A stretch of DNA of 64,000 nt from Paguma larvata (taxonomy: Eukaryota; Chordata; Mammalia; Carnivora; Viverridae), in NCBI GenBank assembly GCA_030068075.1, contig CM057824.1, positions 130,004,414 to 130,068,413 of the forward strand, written 5' to 3'. The notes beneath the pieces are model-generated. The model searched no databases. It was not told the origin of the DNA and worked only from the letters and a program-made list of their open reading frames with translations. A program made the translations under genes and the position numbers. This document shows, piece by piece, positions 32,926-44,611 of this stretch (position 1 is the stretch's first letter; every line of letters begins with the position of its first letter).

Positions 32926-35427
32926 CTAGCCTGGGGAAATAAGGCGTGAGGCCCCCCTTTCCCCAAATGCCTCAAAGTCATATAAGCTTTTTCCTCATAT
33001 CCTTCATACCGACTGTGAGAGTAGCAAGGGGAAGATAGACAAGAAACTTTAAATTATCTCAGAGACACTGACTTCAACCTCAAGATCCTGTTTAAATAAC
33101 GGATCAGACTAGGTTTTTGATTTTTGCTAAACTTACGTGTCCCACTATTCTTCTTATACCTAGAAGATTTGTTATAAAAAGAGCACAAATGAAAGAGAAA
33201 TTTTAGAGAATTAAGTAAACTACGTATTTTCTGCACATCTCAGTGTCCCGTGAGTACAGCCATCTGTATAAATCTTGGACTTGAAAACTAGTCTTTCTCC
33301 ATCCCTACCCGCAACCAGTTTCTTAGTTCATAAGTCTTTTCCTAGAAGCTTCATTCTATCATTTTATATATTTTTACTTATTATACTGATTGGTTTTCAA
33401 AAATTTTCTTTTCACGGGTTTAAATGCCTTCTGTTGAGACAGCTGCCCATCACCAAGGAAAATGGGAAACATTGATGCACTTTGTAGAAATAATTTTATT
33501 CATTTAAGGAAGAAGAGATGTCGTAATGTGGGACGTGCCTGTCCATTCCAGCATTTTCTGTTAAAATCTTGTACTCTGCTCTTAATAGAATCTGGCCATA
33601 TTACTTTTGTGCATGTGATTTAATTTTGTATATCCAATTAATTTTTTTTTGGCCTACTTTCTTTTAGCAATGAGGTTGCTATATACCTCCTATCATGCAA
33701 TTATTCCTAACTCTAAGTATTTTTATACAAATGAAAATCTGGGAAACTTTTAAGTTCCCTGATTGGAAAATTTTTAGGATTATTTGTTATATTCCCCAGA
33801 ATTTCCTAGAAAACCTATAATTTCTTTTCCAAAAATAAAAAAAAAAATAAGCTGATTGTATAATATATTCACAGCACTGTTTACCCAACTAAGTTCTTTC
33901 AAAGCCCTGTAAATTGTCCTTGGTCTACAGAAGCGCTATTCATGATTATTTATGAATATTATGTATAAAATGAAATGCAATGGCAATGCTAAACAACCTA
34001 CTTTACAGTAGGTTAAACTCTACAGAGGATATACATTTAAAAAATCCGATCCTGACAGGCATACATTATACAGGTACAAATGTCAGGCATGAGGTAACTC
34101 ATGCTGGTAATTACTTTAAAAGAGTAGGAAACAGAACATTACTGTTAGAGAATTTGTCAGGAGAATCTTGATTTTTAATGGATTACACAGAAATATGAAA
34201 AGACTGAGGATAGAATATTTAAACTCTTCACAGGCAGAGATGCGAAGGGGCTGTTCAAAACGAAGGCAGAGTCCGATTTTTAAGGCTGGAAGAATTTCTG
34301 TTGAGACAGGGGCATATTGTAGACCAAGTCCTTCCTCAGAAGCACTTGAAAATGTGTCTATGGGGGTATAAAAATGACTTCGTGAAGAGTAAAAGAGAAT
34401 GATAGCAGAAGAAGGTATCTTCTCAACTGCAGAATGAAAGCATCTAGGGACTCTTTGCGCAAAGTAGAATATATATACAATGTGTACGCCCACTAAATTG
34501 CAGATTTCCCTCTGTTAGATGTGGCTATGTTTGTCAATTAATTCGAGGCCAGGAAAGTTTGGAGAAAAAAAAAAAAAAAACCTTTCCACGCACAACCCAC
34601 TCGCACTGAGGGGATGTATAAAACCACAAGTGCAAACAGTACCGCTCTAGCTCTGATCTTTTCTGAAGGTGATTTTTTTTCCTACTTATTAATCTTTCTT
34701 AGAAATATTCACCTAGAGAGGGAAAATGCTTTCTCTTCTATCACAAAAGAGGCAAGCCTTTGAAATCCCATCTTTGTTCTTCACAATGCGGACTTGTATC
34801 AAGTACAAAGAATTCTCTCTGAAGTCCATAAACAAAAGAACGCCTTGCTGTATACAAGTTATCTGTTTAAGAGAGCTTTCTTCTCCTCCTCTGTCCTGAT
34901 TTGAAGTGCTTCAACATGCCTCAAAACTAAGATCTAATCATCACAACAATTGGCTGAAGATTCCCACTGAGATTTTAGGAAAAGAAACAAGCATCACACA
35001 ATGTTACATTGATAGGCCCCAAACACACTTTGGAAATTGTTTAAAGATTATTTGCTTATATTTTCTCTTTAAAGATAGCAAAAGAAATCAGGTTTTCAGT
35101 GAATTTCAGAGGTAATATATTCATAAGTTATTTGTCAATAAAATATTTTTAAATGATGTAGAATATTATTTCAGATAGTTGGATTGCACTCAGTGAACTA
35201 GAAACACTGATCAAAAGTAATTCTCTGTATTGGTTTTACCTTTTTTATAATACTAGAAGGAAATTTTAACTTTTGAGGAAAATATACTTTTACTGTTACC
35301 TTAGTGTAAAATTCCAGCATGCCCCAATTTAAAGCATTTTGTCCTCTGTAAACCTTACTCATTACCATTTTAACTTGACTTTGTGGTCTTTGTGAGCTAC
35401 CCTTCAATTATGAATACTTCTGCCTTG
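32926..35427. other. Long stretch with nothing recognised
   Basis: About 2.5 kb without a SINE or a repeat I can name. It contains an A-run at 34565-34580. A 125-codon minus frame (34116-34493) and shorter plus frames overlap each other and show no domains. Confidence 0.45.
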
Positions 35428-35437
35428 GCCTGCCATT

Positions 35438-35626
35438 TTTTTTTTTGTTTAAGTTTATTCATTTTGAGAGAGCGAGAGAGAAAAAAGAGTGTGAGTGGGT
35501 AGGGGTAGAGAAAGGGAAAGAGAGAGAATCCCAAGCAAGCTCCCTGCTCCTATGAACTGTGAAATCATGACTTGAGCTGAAATCAAGAGTGAGACCCTTG
35601 TCTGACTGAGCCGCCCAGGTGCCCCT
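35438..35626 (-). mobile_element. Feline SINE
   Basis: A minus-strand copy ending 'gagccgcccaggtgcccc'. The target duplication gcctgccatt occurs at 35428-35437 and 35627-35636. Its central 'gctgtcagcac' segment is missing. Confidence 0.94.
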
Positions 35627-35667
35627 GCCTGCCATTCTTAATCAGAGTCACAAATGTCCTAGAAAAA

Positions 35668-35669
<2 letters not shown>

Positions 35670-35720
<51 letters not shown>
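35670..35720. repeat. (CT)n microsatellite
   Basis: An almost pure (CT)n run with one GTCT interruption, beginning about 35 bp after the SINE's 3' target duplication. Confidence 0.95.
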
Positions 35721-37324
35721 TTTAAACAAAGTTAGGGGAAAATGATCTTCCAGAAATATATGAGATGTTCAAAAGATGTGAACAAAAGCAAAGTGTCCAA
35801 CATGGAAATTACCTATTTTAAAATGTATCTCCATTTCAGAACATTGTATCTGGAACTGCAGTAGGGTAGGGAAGTATATGAGGAAGGTGCTCTGTGATTC
35901 TGGTGGTGGGAGTTCAGTCCCCACCGCCTTTTGCTATCTGGGGGGAAGAGCTGCATACAGAGTAGAATATTCACTGGGGAGGAGTTTGAGACATCCACGA
36001 TTCAGATATGCATTAAAAGTCACATTACCTTGATTTTTCTCTCCAGAACATGGTTTTTCACTTTTGTAAAATGAAGAATTGGATTAGATGGTATTACCGT
36101 TTTGTTTTTATCTCTGAGACTCTATCATTGACAGAAAAATTAGAACACAGTGAAGAGGAATGAGGATGGAGTGACAAAAAGTTCCTACAAGTAGTCTAGG
36201 CTGCAGATAAATATGTAAATATTTACCGTACATAAGGAATTTTCTATAAATATGTTGTAGAATATAATACGCAAAATTAACCATTACCTGTTTGATCTTC
36301 TTTAATGTAAACCCACCAAATTCAATGATTACTATTAGCCTAAAATCTGTCTTGAAAATTCTTAATATGACCTATCGATGTGCCTTTAGAAATTCTTGAC
36401 TTTTCACAATGAGTGCAGGAGAAAATACTTAACCATATTTTCTCAATAGACTTGGTAAATTATATACTTCAGAAAGGCAAAATGAAAATGAGAGATATGA
36501 GATATAAAGTGTTTCAAAAGAGCCCTAATGAAAATATAATACTCTTATATAATTCTTATATAATATATATATAATATATATACAATATATATATTAATAT
36601 TATATATAAGAATATATATTCTTAATTTTTTGGTAGACAAATTCTTAAATGTATTTAATAATATTCCACCATCACTTTTTTGATATGTCAGCTCCACATA
36701 AAATTTAAATGAAAAATCCGTCTTAATGTGTTTAAAAATTATAGTAAAGTGGAATTTTCAGGGAGTAAGAATTCCTGTCCCCTTCAAGGGTCCTTTTGAC
36801 TTGACAAAAAATCAAATTGATATGAGACGGAAGAAACAGGAGAAGATCATATTTAATAGTATACATATGGGGAAATCTACAGAGACATGGAAATTCCAAA
36901 AACAGGCAAAATGAGGTATATATGTCCTTCTAAACTAAAGAGCAAGGGAGTAGGAAGCTGGAACTTCAAAGAGAGAGAAGAAAGCAATTCATAGAAAAGT
37001 GAAGAAGAGTAAATGTTTGGTAAACTAATGTGGGGTGGGCCACGCAGAAACAATGGGGCAAAGGAGAGGACTTGGATCAGACAGACCTTTCTAGGTCCCT
37101 CCTTGCCCAGCATATATGTTCATATCATAAAAGTAGTTACTAATGGCGATAGCTCTCTTCCTGGAACAGATTCTCTAAGTCCTTTTTAGTCAGTTGAGGA
37201 TGGACCTAAAGAGTTATTCCCGAATCTGCTGTGTTTTGATTATTTTTACCTTAAAATAATCTTCATGCCCAAGTGGACCATGTTGGGGCAGTCTGTCTTT
37301 GGCCCCTACAGAATCAATTTCATG
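35721..37324. other. Unassigned stretch with an AT tract
   Basis: Apart from the MIR relic at 36025-36130 and a (TA)n-rich, hairpin-prone tract at 36535-36615, I recognise nothing definite. The part from 36830 on ('tggaaattccaaaaacaggc', 'gccacgcagaaacaatgggg', 'aagtggaccatgttggggca') has the texture of an old dispersed repeat, possibly joined to the L1 that follows. Confidence 0.4.
36025..36130 (+). mobile_element. MIR-type SINE relic
   Basis: 'cttttgtaaaatgaagaatt', 'ggattagatggtattaccgt' and 'tctctgagactctatcattg' match the 3' half of a MIR-type element (cccatctgtaaaatgggngg, ttggactagatgatctctaa, ctgacattctatgat). Confidence 0.6.
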
Positions 37325-37619
37325 AATTATAATTAAAAGAGTGGTCTTATTTTGGAAATGGCAAAATGAGTAATGCAGTGAACCCTACCCCCAACAAAAC
37401 AGCCTTTTAACTGGAGAAAATTATAAAAGAACAACCACAGCAAAATACCCATCATTCAAAGTCATTGGAAATTCTTTTAAGGGCATAAACCAAAGAGAAA
37501 AACACTTATTTAACAAAGTCTACTAAATCTCAATAAGAATAGCAGGAGACTGTGACTTTTGAGCCATGACTTACCGTGCTTCCCTACTCCCAACTCCATG
37601 TATAGAAATTCTTCTCTTA

Positions 37620-37816
37620 GGGCGCCTGGGTGACTCAGTCAGTTAAGCGTCCAACTTCAGCTTAGGTCATGATCTCGTGGTCCATGACTTCAAGCTCCTT
37701 GTCGGGCTCTGGGCTGATAGCTCCAGCCTGGAGCCTACTTCAGGTTCTGTGTCTCCATCTTTTTCTGCCTATCTCTCTCTTTCTCTTTCTCTCTCTCAAG
37801 AATAAATAAACATTAA
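37620..37816 (+). mobile_element. Feline SINE with an expanded purine tail
   Basis: The copy starts 'gggcgcctgggtgactcagt' and ends 'aaataaacattaag' at about 37816. The target duplication agaaattcttc (37604-37614) recurs as agaaactcttc only at 37945-37955, after the microsatellite. So the GA/GGAA tract is part of the insertion, grown from its A-rich tail. Confidence 0.94.
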
Positions 37817-37944
37817 GGAGAGAGAGAGAGAGAGAAAGAAAAAGAGAAAGAAAGAAAGGAAGGAAGGAAGGAAGGAAGGAGGAAGGAAGAAAGGAAGGAA
37901 GAAAAGAAGGAAGGAAGGAAGGAAGGAAGGAAAGAAAGAAAAAA
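37817..37944. repeat. (GA)n/(GAAA)n/(GGAA)n tract grown from a SINE tail
   Basis: Blocks of GAGA, GAAA and GGAA follow each other. It lies between the SINE body and the SINE's downstream target duplication. The Leu/Ser/Pro-rich minus frame at 37740-37958 is its translation. Confidence 0.95.
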
Positions 37945-39408
37945 AGAAACTCTTCCATTGGTGTTCTACCTCAGTAGGGCGTAGCCATAAAGTTGGGAAT
38001 CTTCAGTCCACCTCCATTTGTGAGCTATGGTTTCACCTCAGAAAAGGTAGGCAGCTGGCATTTGTCATCATTAGTCCTGGCATAAAGGTCTGTAAAGACC
38101 TCTATTCAAATCAGATAGAACTCAGGAGATTGAGGCTGGCTATCTCACTCAGGATCTAAATGTAGCAGGCGAGCTCCACCAAGCTCCACTCCAGGACTGA
38201 TAGCGTAGCACTGGGCAGAACTGCCTCAGCTTGTTTGCTCATAGAGCAGTTTCCATGAAGGGACGGGAAAAGCCAAGAAGACCAGGGGCTACCAACGGCT
38301 TCCAGTGCCTGCTTACAGAGCTAGAACGTCATTCTAAGAGAGAGGACCATTGGATCCCCTCAAGCTTCTGTGCAGAACTGCAAAGATTCTAATCAGGTGA
38401 AGAGGCAAGCCATAATGACTTAAAACTCCACAGCTCTGCCTGAAGGAACTGACTTTATTTGGAACAGATCTCAAAGAATTCTGTGTGTAAAATTGTTGCC
38501 AAAAACCATGAGGACCTTAAAGGGAAGCAATTAAGAGCACACTGGTAGTACCATGATATAGTAGCAACAAGTGACATGGCAGAGAAACCAGAAATTTAAC
38601 AGAGAATCAGGAAAAAAGCTAGCTTTGAAGAGCCCTCTTTGGAGTAAGTCAACCATGAGATCTGGGAATGTTGTGTGTATATTAGATTGCACCAGTATTG
38701 GAGGAATCAGAGGCGGAAATGAGGCAGATTTGAAAATATTCCCAAGCCACGCGAAGACTCACCAATAAAGGGCAGAATTCTCACTGGCACAAGGAACTGA
38801 AATATAATTCTGACAAAACATTGGTTGCATGGTAAACTACTGTGACTCAGGGCACATCTCAGGAAGCCAGGCTTAAAAATAAAATCACACACATTACTGG
38901 CAGAGCAGAAGACTGTGTGTATGCCTTAGGCTGTGCCCTATTAGGAATTCTCAGAAAGGAAAACACTAAACTATGAGTTGCTAGATGAACATGGGACAAA
39001 ATCAGAAACTCTTTAAACTGTGATAGCACCCTCTATGTCACATGTATCTAACAGGAAAGGATAAAAATCTAAGTGGCTAAGGGTATTTAAGCACAATCAT
39101 TGATGACAAATGTAGCTTAAATGACCTAGGTGTGACCACTAAGGAACTAAAAAGCCAAAAGACTGAAAGAAAATATTTAAGACAAAAATTAACAAGAGCC
39201 ATTACAGCTGCACACTATGGGGAAGGACTCTACAGACGTAGTTCAGCCAAGTTACTAAAAAAAAAAAAAATACATAACCAAGGAAACAATAACAATACAA
39301 TATCAAACTCCTGCCTCTGGGGTCGGGGGGGCTAATTTTTAATAAAACATTGAAAGAGTCAAAAAACAAAACAAAACAAAACAAAAATGTGTGACTCATA
39401 AAAAAGAA

Positions 39409-39500
39409 AGAAGGGAGGGAGAGAGGGAGAGAGGAAGGAAGGAAGGAAGGAAGGAAGGAAGGAAGGAAGGAAGGAAGGAAGGAAGGAAGGAAGGAAGGGA
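39409..39500. repeat. (GGAA)n microsatellite
   Basis: A run of about 16 GGAA units at 39436-39499, flanked by GGGA and GA variants and preceded by (CAAAA)n at about 39366-39386. It lies within the L1. The longest open frame of the window (160 codons, minus) and a 63-codon plus frame are translations of this tract. Confidence 0.95.
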
Positions 39501-41943
39501 GGAGGAAGGAAAAAAAAAAAGTAAAAAGAGAAGGAGAAGAGGAGAAGAAGACCAAAAACTGGACAGTAAAAAGTGCTTTTGAAGAAGCCTCGATGTTGGA
39601 TTTATTGGACAAAGGTTTCAAAGCAGCCAGTATAAATGTGTTTGGAGAACTAAAGGTAGATATATCTAAAGACTGTCTCACCAAAGAATATCAGGAAAGT
39701 GTTATTATGAATAAGAACCCAAATTAAAAACTGTAATTGAAAAATTACAATAAGAAGAATAAAATGTGCTGAAGAGGCTCAACAGTAAATTTCAGTTGGC
39801 AGAAAAAAAGAATCCTCAATGTCAAGATAGATTAATAAAGATTGTAAAATATAACAAGAGAGAAAAGGAATGAAAATGAACAGAGCCACAGCAAAATACG
39901 AAACACCATTAAGCACATCAGTACATGTAGAAAGGCAGTACCAGGTTTGGAGAGTAAGGGTCGTAAAAACTATTCAGAGATGCAATGGGTGAAAAATTCC
40001 TTAAATCTGAAAAAAATATCAATCACAAATCCCAAAATGTCAACGTACTTCAAGTATGATTAATACAAAGAGATCTACACATCACATCATGGTCAAATTG
40101 TTGAAAATCAAAATGAAAATCTTGAAAGCTGGAAGAGAAAATGATTCATCACAACAAGGAAACCCCGGTATGATTCATAGCTGACATCTCATAAGAAGCA
40201 GTGACTTCACGACGCAGTAGAATGGCATTCAGAGTGTTAAAGAAGAAAAAAAGAAGTGTTTACCAAAAATCTTATAGCTAGCAAAACTGTCTTTCAAAAA
40301 GGCGAAATAAAAAAATTCTTATATAAGCAACAACTTAAAGCATCTATTGCTGGCAGACCTTCCTTTTTTTCTCCACATATTTTAAAGACAACTGCATTAA
40401 AATTGTAATTAATTATATTGTTGGGCTTGTAACATTTACAAGCTTAATATATTTGACAGAGCACAGAAGGGGCAAGTGATAACAAATTTATGTAGAGAAC
40501 TCAAATACACAGAAATGAAAAAAAGGTAAATAAAAACACTAGTATAATAAATGATATAAATATATACTGTTGTTTCTTCTCTCCCCTTCTTTAAAACACA
40601 TATGATTCTATAAAATGGAAGTTAAACAACATATTCCATAATAGCCAATGAGTCAAACAATGTTATTAGGAAAATTAGGAAATAATTTTAGATAAATAAA
40701 AAAACCCACAGTGTACCGAATTTGTGGGTTTCAGCTGAAAAATGACAAAAGGGAAACATACAGCTTCTAACACCTATGTAAAAAAAGAAGAGACATGTCA
40801 AATCAATAGCCAAATATTTCATTTTAATTAGAAAATCAGAAGAGACCAAACTCAAACAAGAAGGAAGAGAATAATAAACATTATTGTGGAAATAAGCACA
40901 ATACAGAATAGGTAAATGATAGTGAAATTCACTGAAATCAAAACTCATTTTTTGAGAAGATCAGCACAGTCATCAAAACTTTATATATGATCACCAAGAA
41001 AAAAAAAAAGACTCAAATTCCTCAAATCAGTGATAACAGAAGGCACATAACTCCAGACTTCATAGAAATGAAAGATGCAAGAGAATATTATGGGCAACTG
41101 TATGTCAAAAAACTAGATAACTTAGAAGACATTAGCAAAGTCCTAGAATAGCACAAAATATTAAACTTCTACTAGAAGAATTTTTAAAAATATGATGATT
41201 AGAGTATAAAGTAAAATGATTGACTTAGTAATTTTTAAATTTTTCACAAAGAAAAGCTTGGGTTCAGTTGGCTTCTTTTGTGTTTCCTACCCAATTTTTA
41301 TAGTATAATTAATTCTAATCCTTCACAAAATGTTCCAAAAATAGAAGGTGAAACATTTCCTAACATATTCTTTGAGGCCAATCTTATCCTGAAACTAAAA
41401 CTAGACAAGGACATCAAAAGATCAAAATTCCTTATGAGATAAAAATTCTCAACAATATAATTTAAATACAGAAAATATAAAAAAGATTATACAACTTGAA
41501 CAAGTGAGATTTATCTTTAGAGTAAAAGGTCGGTTTAACATTAAAAAATAAATCGATGTGATATACCTTATTAATGTAGTAAAGGGAAAAAGATCTCAAT
41601 AAAATTAGAAAAAACAATTTTCAAATCCAGCAGTCTTCCTAATAAAACCACTGAACATATTAAGAATAATAAGGAACTCTGATAGTTATTTAAAAAATTC
41701 CACAGCCGAATCATCCTTCTTGGTTAAAAATTGAATCACTTCCTTAAGATCAGGAATGAGACAAAGACATCTGCCCTCTGCCAATGACATTATTTTGTAT
41801 ATACAAATTTTTAAAGCATCCATTTACAAAATATTAGAACTAATATATGAGTTGAACAAGTTAGCAGGGTACATGATCAATATACAAAATAGAATTGAAT
41901 TTGTATACACTAGCAATAATCTAGAAATAAAATTAAATAATTT

Positions 41944-42135
41944 CAATTTTTTCTAATATTATTCATTTTTGAAGTGGGGAGGGGCAGAGAGAGAGGGAGA
42001 CACAGAATCTGAAGCAGGCTCCAGGCTCCCAGCTGTCAGCACAGAGCCCCACGAGAGGCTGGAACTCACATACTGCAAGATCATGAGCTGAGCTGAGGTT
42101 GGCCACTTAACTGACTGAGCCACCCAGGTGCCCCC
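41944..42135 (-). mobile_element. Feline SINE inside L1 ORF2
   Basis: A minus-strand copy ending 'gagccacccaggtgccccc'. The perfect 14-bp target duplication aaattaaataattt lies at 41930-41943 and 42136-42149. The GA-rich tail side is shortened. Confidence 0.96.
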
Positions 42136-42255
42136 AAATTAAATAATTTTATTATAAAAATAAAGTGATATTAATTAATGGAAAGACATCCAATGTTTAC
42201 AAATCAGGGGCCTTAATAGTCTTAAGATGGTCCTAGTTTCAGAAATGATCTACAG

Positions 42256-42485
42256 GGGTGCCTGGGTGGCTCAGTTGGTTGAGCGTCCAACTTCGGCTCA
42301 GGTCATGATCTCGCGATCTGTGGGTTCGAGCCCCGCCTCCGGTTCTGTGCTGACAGCTCAGAACCTGGAGCCTGCTTCAGATTCTGTGTCTCCCTCTCTC
42401 TCTGCGCCCCCCCCTCCCGCTCATGCTCTGTCTCTTTCTGTCTCAAAAATAAATAAACATTAAAAAAAATTAAAAAAAAAAAAAA
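42256..42485 (+). mobile_element. Young full-length feline SINE inside L1
   Basis: Near-consensus head, intact B box ggttcgagccc at 42323-42333, several CpGs ('tctcgcgatctg', 'agccccgcctccgg') and a long A tail. The perfect 15-bp target duplication agaaatgatctacag lies at 42241-42255 and 42486-42500. With the copy at 13796, this is the best candidate for a recent insertion. Confidence 0.97.
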
Positions 42486-42646
42486 AGAAATGATCTACAG
42501 ATTCCACACAATTCCGGTTAAAACCCAAGCAAGATTTTTATGTATATGCGTAGGAATTCACAAGCTGATCCTAGAATTCATCTGAAAATCCAAATAGTCA
42601 AAGAAATTTTGAGAAAAAAAAAGTTGGAGTACTCATATTTAAAAAA

Positions 42647-42856
42647 AATTTTTTTTTAATCTTTATTTAGTTTTGAGAAACAGGGTAAGCAGGCAAGATC
42701 AAAGAGAAAGACACACACAGAATCTGAAGCAGGCTCATCTCTGAGCTGTCAGCAAGCTGTCAGCATAGAATCTATCGCGGGGCTTAAACCCATGAATGTG
42801 AGACTATGACCTGAGCAGTAGTTGGATGCTAACCGACTGAGCCACCTAGGTGCCCC
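42647..42856 (-). mobile_element. Feline SINE with a small internal duplication
   Basis: A minus-strand copy ending 'gagccacctaggtgcccc'. The segment agctgtcagca occurs twice in tandem at about 42742-42763. No clear target duplication was found. It inserted into the L1. Confidence 0.93.
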
Positions 42857-43500
42857 TAGAGCATTCATCTTTTTTGATTTCCTAACTCATAGTTACAGTA
42901 ATCCAGACAATGTGTACTGGCATGAGGATAAATATATAAATACTTAAGAGAAATAAAATATGTACCACCGAAACCCAAAAACTTGTATATAAACATTCAT
43001 GACAACATTATTAATAATGAGAAAGTGGAACAACAAATACCCATCATCAGCTGATGAGTGGATAAGCAAATATTGATGACAGCGAATTATTAAATATTGT
43101 TAAAAAGGAACTAACTACTGTTACATGCTATGACATAGAGAAAACTTGAAAACTATGTAGGAGAAAGAAGCCACTCACAAAAGATGACATATCATATAAT
43201 TCCATTATATGAAATATCCAGAATAGACAGGTCTATAGAGACAGAATATAGACTTGTTGTCTAAGGTCATTTGGCAGGGTATGAGAGGGAACCTACTAAC
43301 AGATCCAAGATTTCTCTTTGGATTGATTAAATGTTCTAAATTTAAATTGTGGTTAAGTTTACACAACTTTGTGAATATATTAAAAACCATTATATTCTAT
43401 ACTATATGTGGTATATAGTACCACTGATGTATGAATGATATGATGATTGAATGATATGTGAACTATATGTCAGTAAAGATGTTTAAAAATTATGATTAAG

Positions 43501-43717
43501 GGGCACCTGAGTTGTCGGTTAAGCGCACGACTCTTGGTTTCGGCTCAGGGCATGATCTCACGGTTCATGTGTTTGAGCCCTGCACCAGGCTCTGTGCTGA
43601 CAATACAGAGCCTCCTTGGGATTCTCTCCCTCTTCCCCTGCCCCTTCCCTGCTTGCATGTTCTCTCTCTCTCTCTCTCAAAATAAATAAATAAACTTAAA
43701 ATATGTATTAAAAAATA
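43501..43717 (+). mobile_element. Feline SINE at the 3' end of the L1
   Basis: The copy starts 'gggcacctgagttgtcggtt' and ends in 'aaataaataaataaacttaa' and A-rich sequence. The perfect 16-bp target duplication aaaaattatgattaag lies at 43485-43500 and 43718-43733, using the A-rich end of the old L1 as target. Confidence 0.96.
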
Positions 43718-43904
43718 AAAAATTATGATTAAGAAAAGTAATCTGAAATGAATATCTCAAGAGAAAATATGAAATACTTATGGAAATAGGATATTTAATT
43801 ATTTTTTCCACCCAAAAAAACTATCACATAATTAAATAGTTTTTGATATTAATGTAAAAATGAACATAGACACATACTAATGAAAATAATATGAAATTTT
43901 TAAG

Positions 43905-44120
43905 AACGTTATTTATTTATTTATTTATTTATTTTGAAAGAGAGAGAGACAGGGAGGAGGAGAGAGGCAGAGAGAGTGGGAGAGAAAGCAAGAATCCCAA
44001 GTAGGCTCCATGCTACTAGCATTGAGCTCAACACGAGGCTCAAACTCATGAACCATAAGATCGTGACCTGAGCTGAAACTAAGAGTTGCACACTTAACTG
44101 ACTGAGCCACCCGGATGCCC
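43905..44120 (-). mobile_element. CAN-SINE with a (TTTA)n tail
   Basis: A minus-strand copy beginning with (TTTA)n at about 43909-43935 and ending 'gagccacccggatgcccc'. The flanks share only an imperfect 'aatttttaag' / 'attttttaattaag'. Confidence 0.93.
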
Positions 44121-44346
44121 CAAATATTTTTTAATTAAGATGCCCCATATTTGGGAAAAAAGCCTTGATATTGAAGAATAGAAGCATAAATACAAGGGCT
44201 TTCGGTCCAGCCATAGAATCAGAACATGGTTACAGTCTCGTTCTTGAGGTTAGAAAAAGGGAGGAAACAGTCATCAAAAGAGAAGTTGGGGTGATTGGTT
44301 TGGGGGTCTTGACAATAAGACTTTCTTTATTAAGACTGATTTGAAG

Positions 44347-44582
44347 GGGTGCCTGCGTGGCTCTGTCAGTTAAGTGTCTGACTGGGGTTCAGCTCAGGTC
44401 ATTATCTTGTAGTTCCGGGGTTCCAGCCCTGCATCAGGCTCCATGCTGACAATCTGGAGCCTTCTTGGAATTCTCCCTCTCCCTCTCTCTCTCTGCCCTC
44501 CCCCACTGGTGCTTTCTCTCTTTCCCTCTCAAAATAAATAAAAAAAAAAACTTTGGAAAAGAAAAAAAAAAAACTAAAAAAA
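44347..44582 (+). mobile_element. Feline SINE
   Basis: The copy starts 'ggggtgcctgcgtggctctg' and has a long impure A tail. The target duplication is gactgatttgaag / ggctggtctgaag (44334-44346 and 44583-44595), with 3 mismatches. The ERV LTR at 44612 begins 17 bases further on. Confidence 0.93.
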
Positions 44583-44611
44583 GGCTGGTCTGAAGTAATG
44601 GATCCTTCCAT

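Larger units (their letters stand above)
37325..43484 (+). mobile_element. Long decayed L1 (HAL1/L1M-like), plus strand
   Basis: One old L1 can be followed across about 6 kb, with later SINEs removed. Its 5' and ORF1-side part includes 'gacaaaggtttcaaagcagc', 'atcacatcatggtcaaattg', 'cagtagaatggcattcagag' and 'cttatagctagcaaaactgt'. ORF2 homology starts near 40640. Readable ORF2-like peptides are REYYGQLYVKKLDNLED (near 41085) and LAGYMINIQNRIEFVYTSNN (near 41860), the end of the RT domain. Many stops and frameshifts make it dead. The YADD-type catalytic box is not legible. The 3' end near 43484 ('gtgaactatatgtcagtaaa') matches an L1 3' UTR end. Confidence 0.85.

Noticed and set aside
34116..34493. 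125-codon minus frame
   Set aside because: It overlaps plus frames, has AT-driven composition, and shows no motif or splice context that supports it.
34560..34640. Promoter near 'gatgtataaaaccacaag'
   Set aside because: A lone TATA-like string in AT-rich DNA, without CpG enrichment or a downstream exon, is not enough.
35671..35720. CRISPR-like array or other spaced repeats
   Set aside because: The direct repeats in this window are microsatellites or dispersed SINEs. No regularly spaced repeat-spacer structure exists, and the DNA is vertebrate.
37740..37958. 72-codon minus frame rich in Ser, Leu and Pro
   Set aside because: It is the translation of the SINE-tail GGAA/GAAA tract.
39202..39684. 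160-codon minus-strand open frame, longest in the window
   Set aside because: Its centre is a translated (GGAA)n microsatellite (repeating LPSFLPSF-like text) and its ends are random L1-derived sequence.
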